Shown piece by piece: positions 62,200 to 64,000 of a stretch of 64,000 nt of DNA (position 1 is the stretch's first letter; every line of letters starts with the position of its first letter). The position numbers were made by a program, and so were the translations under genes. The notes beneath the pieces were generated by a model. That model saw only the letters and a list, made by a program, of their open reading frames with translations. It ran no database searches and was not told the origin of the DNA. This DNA comes from Mesorhizobium waimense. Lineage in GTDB: Bacteria; Pseudomonadota; Alphaproteobacteria; Rhizobiales; Rhizobiaceae. Where the stretch lies: assembly GCF_003601975.1 (NCBI RefSeq), contig NZ_QZWZ01000005.1, positions 62,001 through 126,000 on the forward strand, given 5' to 3'.

Positions 62200-63579
62200 A
62201 TGCTCGAACAGTCCAACGAACTCGCCGCCTGGGACCGCGACCACTTCTTCCATCCCTCGACCCATATGGGCATGCATGCGCGGGGTGAATCGCCGGCGCG
62301 CGTGATGGCCGGCGGCGAAGGCGTCACCGTCTGGGATAACAACGGCAAGAAGAGCATCGATGCCTTCGCCGGCCTCTATTGCGTCAATGTCGGCTATGGC
62401 CGCCAGAAAATATCGGATGCCATCGCCGCCCAGGCCAAGAACCTTGCCTATTACCACGCCTATGTCGGTCACGGCACCGAGGCATCGATCACGCTCGCCA
62501 AGATGATCATCGACCGCGCGCCACAAGGCATGTCCAGGGTCTATTTCGGCCTGTCAGGGTCCGACGCCAACGAAACCAACATCAAGCTGATCTGGTACTA
62601 CAACAATGTGCTGGGCCGGCCCGAGAAGAAGAAGATCATCTCGCGCTGGCGCGGCTATCACGGCTCCGGCGTCATGACCGGGTCGCTGACCGGGCTCGAT
62701 CTGTTCCACAACGCTTTCGATCTGCCGCGGGCGCCGATCCTGCATACCGAAGCGCCCTACTACTTCCGCCGCGCCGACCGCTCACAGAGTGAGGAGCAAT
62801 TCTCGCAGCACTGCGCCGACAAGCTCGAGGAGATGATCCTGGCCGAAGGTCCGGACACGGTCGCCGCCTTCATCGGCGAGCCTATCCTCGGAACCGGCGG
62901 CATCGTGCCACCGCCGACCGGCTACTGGGAAAAAATCCAGGCCGTGCTGAAGAAGTACGACGTGCTGCTGGTCGCCGATGAGGTGGTGACCGGCTTCGGC
63001 CGGCTGGGCACGATGTTCGGCTCCGACCACTACGGCATCAAGCCGGATCTCATCACCATCGCCAAGGGCCTGACCTCGGCCTATGCGCCGTTGTCGGGCG
63101 TCATCGTCGCCGACAAGATGTGGCAGGTGCTGGTGCAGGGTTCCGACAAGCTCGGTTCACTCGGTCACGGCTGGACCTATTCGGCGCATCCGATCTGCGT
63201 TGCCGCGGGCGTGGCCAATCTCGAACTGATCGACGAGATGGACCTGGTCAGGAATGCCGGCGAGACCGGCGCTTATTTCCGTGCCGAACTGACCAGGGCC
63301 GTCGGCGGTCACAAACATGTCGGCGAGGTGCGCGGTGACGGCATGCTGGCGGCGATCGAGTTCGTCAAGGACCGCGACGACCGCGTCTTCTTCGATCCTT
63401 CGCTCAAGATCGGACCGCAGATTGCTGGAGCGCTCGCCGAGCGCGGCGTCATTGGCCGCGCCATGCCGCAAGGCGATATCCTCGGCTTCGCGCCGCCGCT
63501 TTGCCTGACCCGCGAAGAGGCCGACATCGTCGTGGCGAAGACAGCGGATGCGGTGAAGCGCGTATTTGCCAACATCTGA
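62200..63579 (+). CDS. doeD: diaminobutyrate aminotransferase of ectoine catabolism (DoeD/Atf)
   Basis: This 459-residue class III aminotransferase has WDNNGKKSIDAFAGLYCVNV (about 46-65), GLSGSDANETNIKLIWYYNN, FIGEPILGTGGIV, LLVADEVVTGFGRLGTMFGS and the PLP lysine Lys289 in TIAKGLTS. It converts L-2,4-diaminobutyrate to aspartate semialdehyde. ATG 62200 has CAGGAG 8 bases upstream. It is 32 bases after doeC and probably in its operon. Confidence 0.93.
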   Translation: MLEQSNELAAWDRDHFFHPSTHMGMHARGESPARVMAGGEGVTVWDNNGKKSIDAFAGLYCVNVGYGRQKISDAIAAQAKNLAYYHAYVGHGTEASITLAKMIIDRAPQGMSRVYFGLSGSDANETNIKLIWYYNNVLGRPEKKKIISRWRGYHGSGVMTGSLTGLDLFHNAFDLPRAPILHTEAPYYFRRADRSQSEEQFSQHCADKLEEMILAEGPDTVAAFIGEPILGTGGIVPPPTGYWEKIQAVLKKYDVLLVADEVVTGFGRLGTMFGSDHYGIKPDLITIAKGLTSAYAPLSGVIVADKMWQVLVQGSDKLGSLGHGWTYSAHPICVAAGVANLELIDEMDLVRNAGETGAYFRAELTRAVGGHKHVGEVRGDGMLAAIEFVKDRDDRVFFDPSLKIGPQIAGALAERGVIGRAMPQGDILGFAPPLCLTREEADIVVAKTADAVKRVFANI

Positions 63580-63587
63580 AAACTGAT

Positions 63588-64000
63588 ATGAACGCCATGA
63601 CCAGAACCCTCCCCGTCACCATGGCCGCCGTGCAGCTCACCGGGCATGGCGGCATGGAAAAGCTCGTCTACCGCACCGACGTGAAAGTGCCCTCGCCTGC
63701 TCCAGGCGAGGTGCTGGTGAAAGTCAGTGCCTGCGGCATGAACAACACCGATGTCTGGGTACGCCAGGGCGCCTATGGCACGGAGGAGGACGCGGCGGCG
63801 GTGTCGACCTGGCGGCGGCAGGGCAACACGCTGACCTTCCCGCGCATCCAGGGCACCGACACGGTGGGCACCATCGCCGCCGTCGGCGACGGCGTCTCGC
63901 CTGACCGCATCGGCGAGCGGGTGATGGTCGATTTCTCCATCTACAATCGCGACGACGATTCACTCGCCGACATCGACTATATGGGCCATGGACGTGACGG
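63588..64000 (+). CDS. zinc-type alcohol dehydrogenase (MDR family), 3' end outside window
   Basis: About 137 N-terminal residues are visible: VQLTGHGGMEKLVYRTDVKV, PGEVLVKVSACGMNNTDVWV with the first Zn-ligand Cys, and FPRIQGTDTVGTIAAVGDGV. It belongs to the MDR alcohol dehydrogenase family. It starts 8 bases after the doeD stop, so it is probably in the same transcript. Another ATG three codons later (63597) is possible. Role unknown; it may reduce or oxidise an aldehyde from the pathway. Confidence 0.88.
   Translation, partial: MNAMTRTLPVTMAAVQLTGHGGMEKLVYRTDVKVPSPAPGEVLVKVSACGMNNTDVWVRQGAYGTEEDAAAVSTWRRQGNTLTFPRIQGTDTVGTIAAVGDGVSPDRIGERVMVDFSIYNRDDDSLADIDYMGHGRD

Overview
The window looks like chromosomal DNA of an alphaproteobacterium of the Rhizobiales, most likely Mesorhizobium or a close relative. 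The reasons are: high GC with strong third-position GC bias; short palindromic intergenic repeats of a rhizobial type (6686-6755, 56496-56622); an Aap-type amino-acid ABC transporter; and an ectoine/hydroxyectoine catabolic locus in the gene order I recall from Sinorhizobium. No tRNA, rRNA, CRISPR array, insertion sequence or integrase was seen.

Region 1 (1-15913) is the tail of a type VI secretion (T6SS) locus. It starts inside tssM (icmF). A PP2C phosphatase, a membrane Ser/Thr kinase, a DUF1036 periplasmic protein, a membrane-anchored M23 endopeptidase carrying a lytic-transglycosylase-like domain, and a caspase-fold protein follow on the + strand. Then come an OmpA-like protein (-), an unrecognised T6SS-neighbour protein (+), a small lipoprotein (-) and a second caspase-fold protein with beta modules and Sel1 repeats (-). 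This is a threonine-phosphorylation control pair next to cell-wall enzymes and two caspase-like exported proteins.

Region 2 (16299-27088) is a sugar or polyol locus. A FAD-linked 2-hydroxyacid dehydrogenase is divergent from an RbsA/RbsC/RbsB-type importer, a GolD-like polyol dehydrogenase, a DhaK/DhaL kinase pair, a SorC regulator fused to a second full DhaK, and a second DhaL. The inferred route is polyol uptake, oxidation to a ketose and phosphorylation by DhaKL, sensed by the regulator-kinase fusion.

Region 3 (27150-44119, all -) is a long catabolic run with many overlapping genes. In transcription order it has two SDRs, a LysR regulator, AapJ/Q/M/P, a FAD-linked oxidase, a ThDP enzyme, HyuA and HyuB, an aminotransferase, a uronate-dehydrogenase-like protein and a FAD amine/glycine-type oxidoreductase. 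The substrate is unknown; an amide, hydantoin or lactam-type amino compound is plausible.

Region 4 (44409-50043) is a GntR(FCD)-linked locus: a regulator, RidA, an SDR, a shikimate-dehydrogenase-like protein and a decayed 3-hydroxyisobutyrate-dehydrogenase-type pseudogene on -, diverging from an HpcH/HpaI aldolase and a FAD oxidoreductase on +. A palindrome in the divergent promoter is the likely GntR operator.

Region 5 (50140-64000) is a complete ectoine/hydroxyectoine utilisation cluster: enuR and ehuABCD-eutABC-doeA-doeB on -, and doeX (asnC), doeC (ssd), doeD (atf) and the start of an alcohol dehydrogenase on +. ehuB is bracketed by two sets of RNA hairpins. Repeated copies of a CGAAATCATG-like box lie in both promoter regions.
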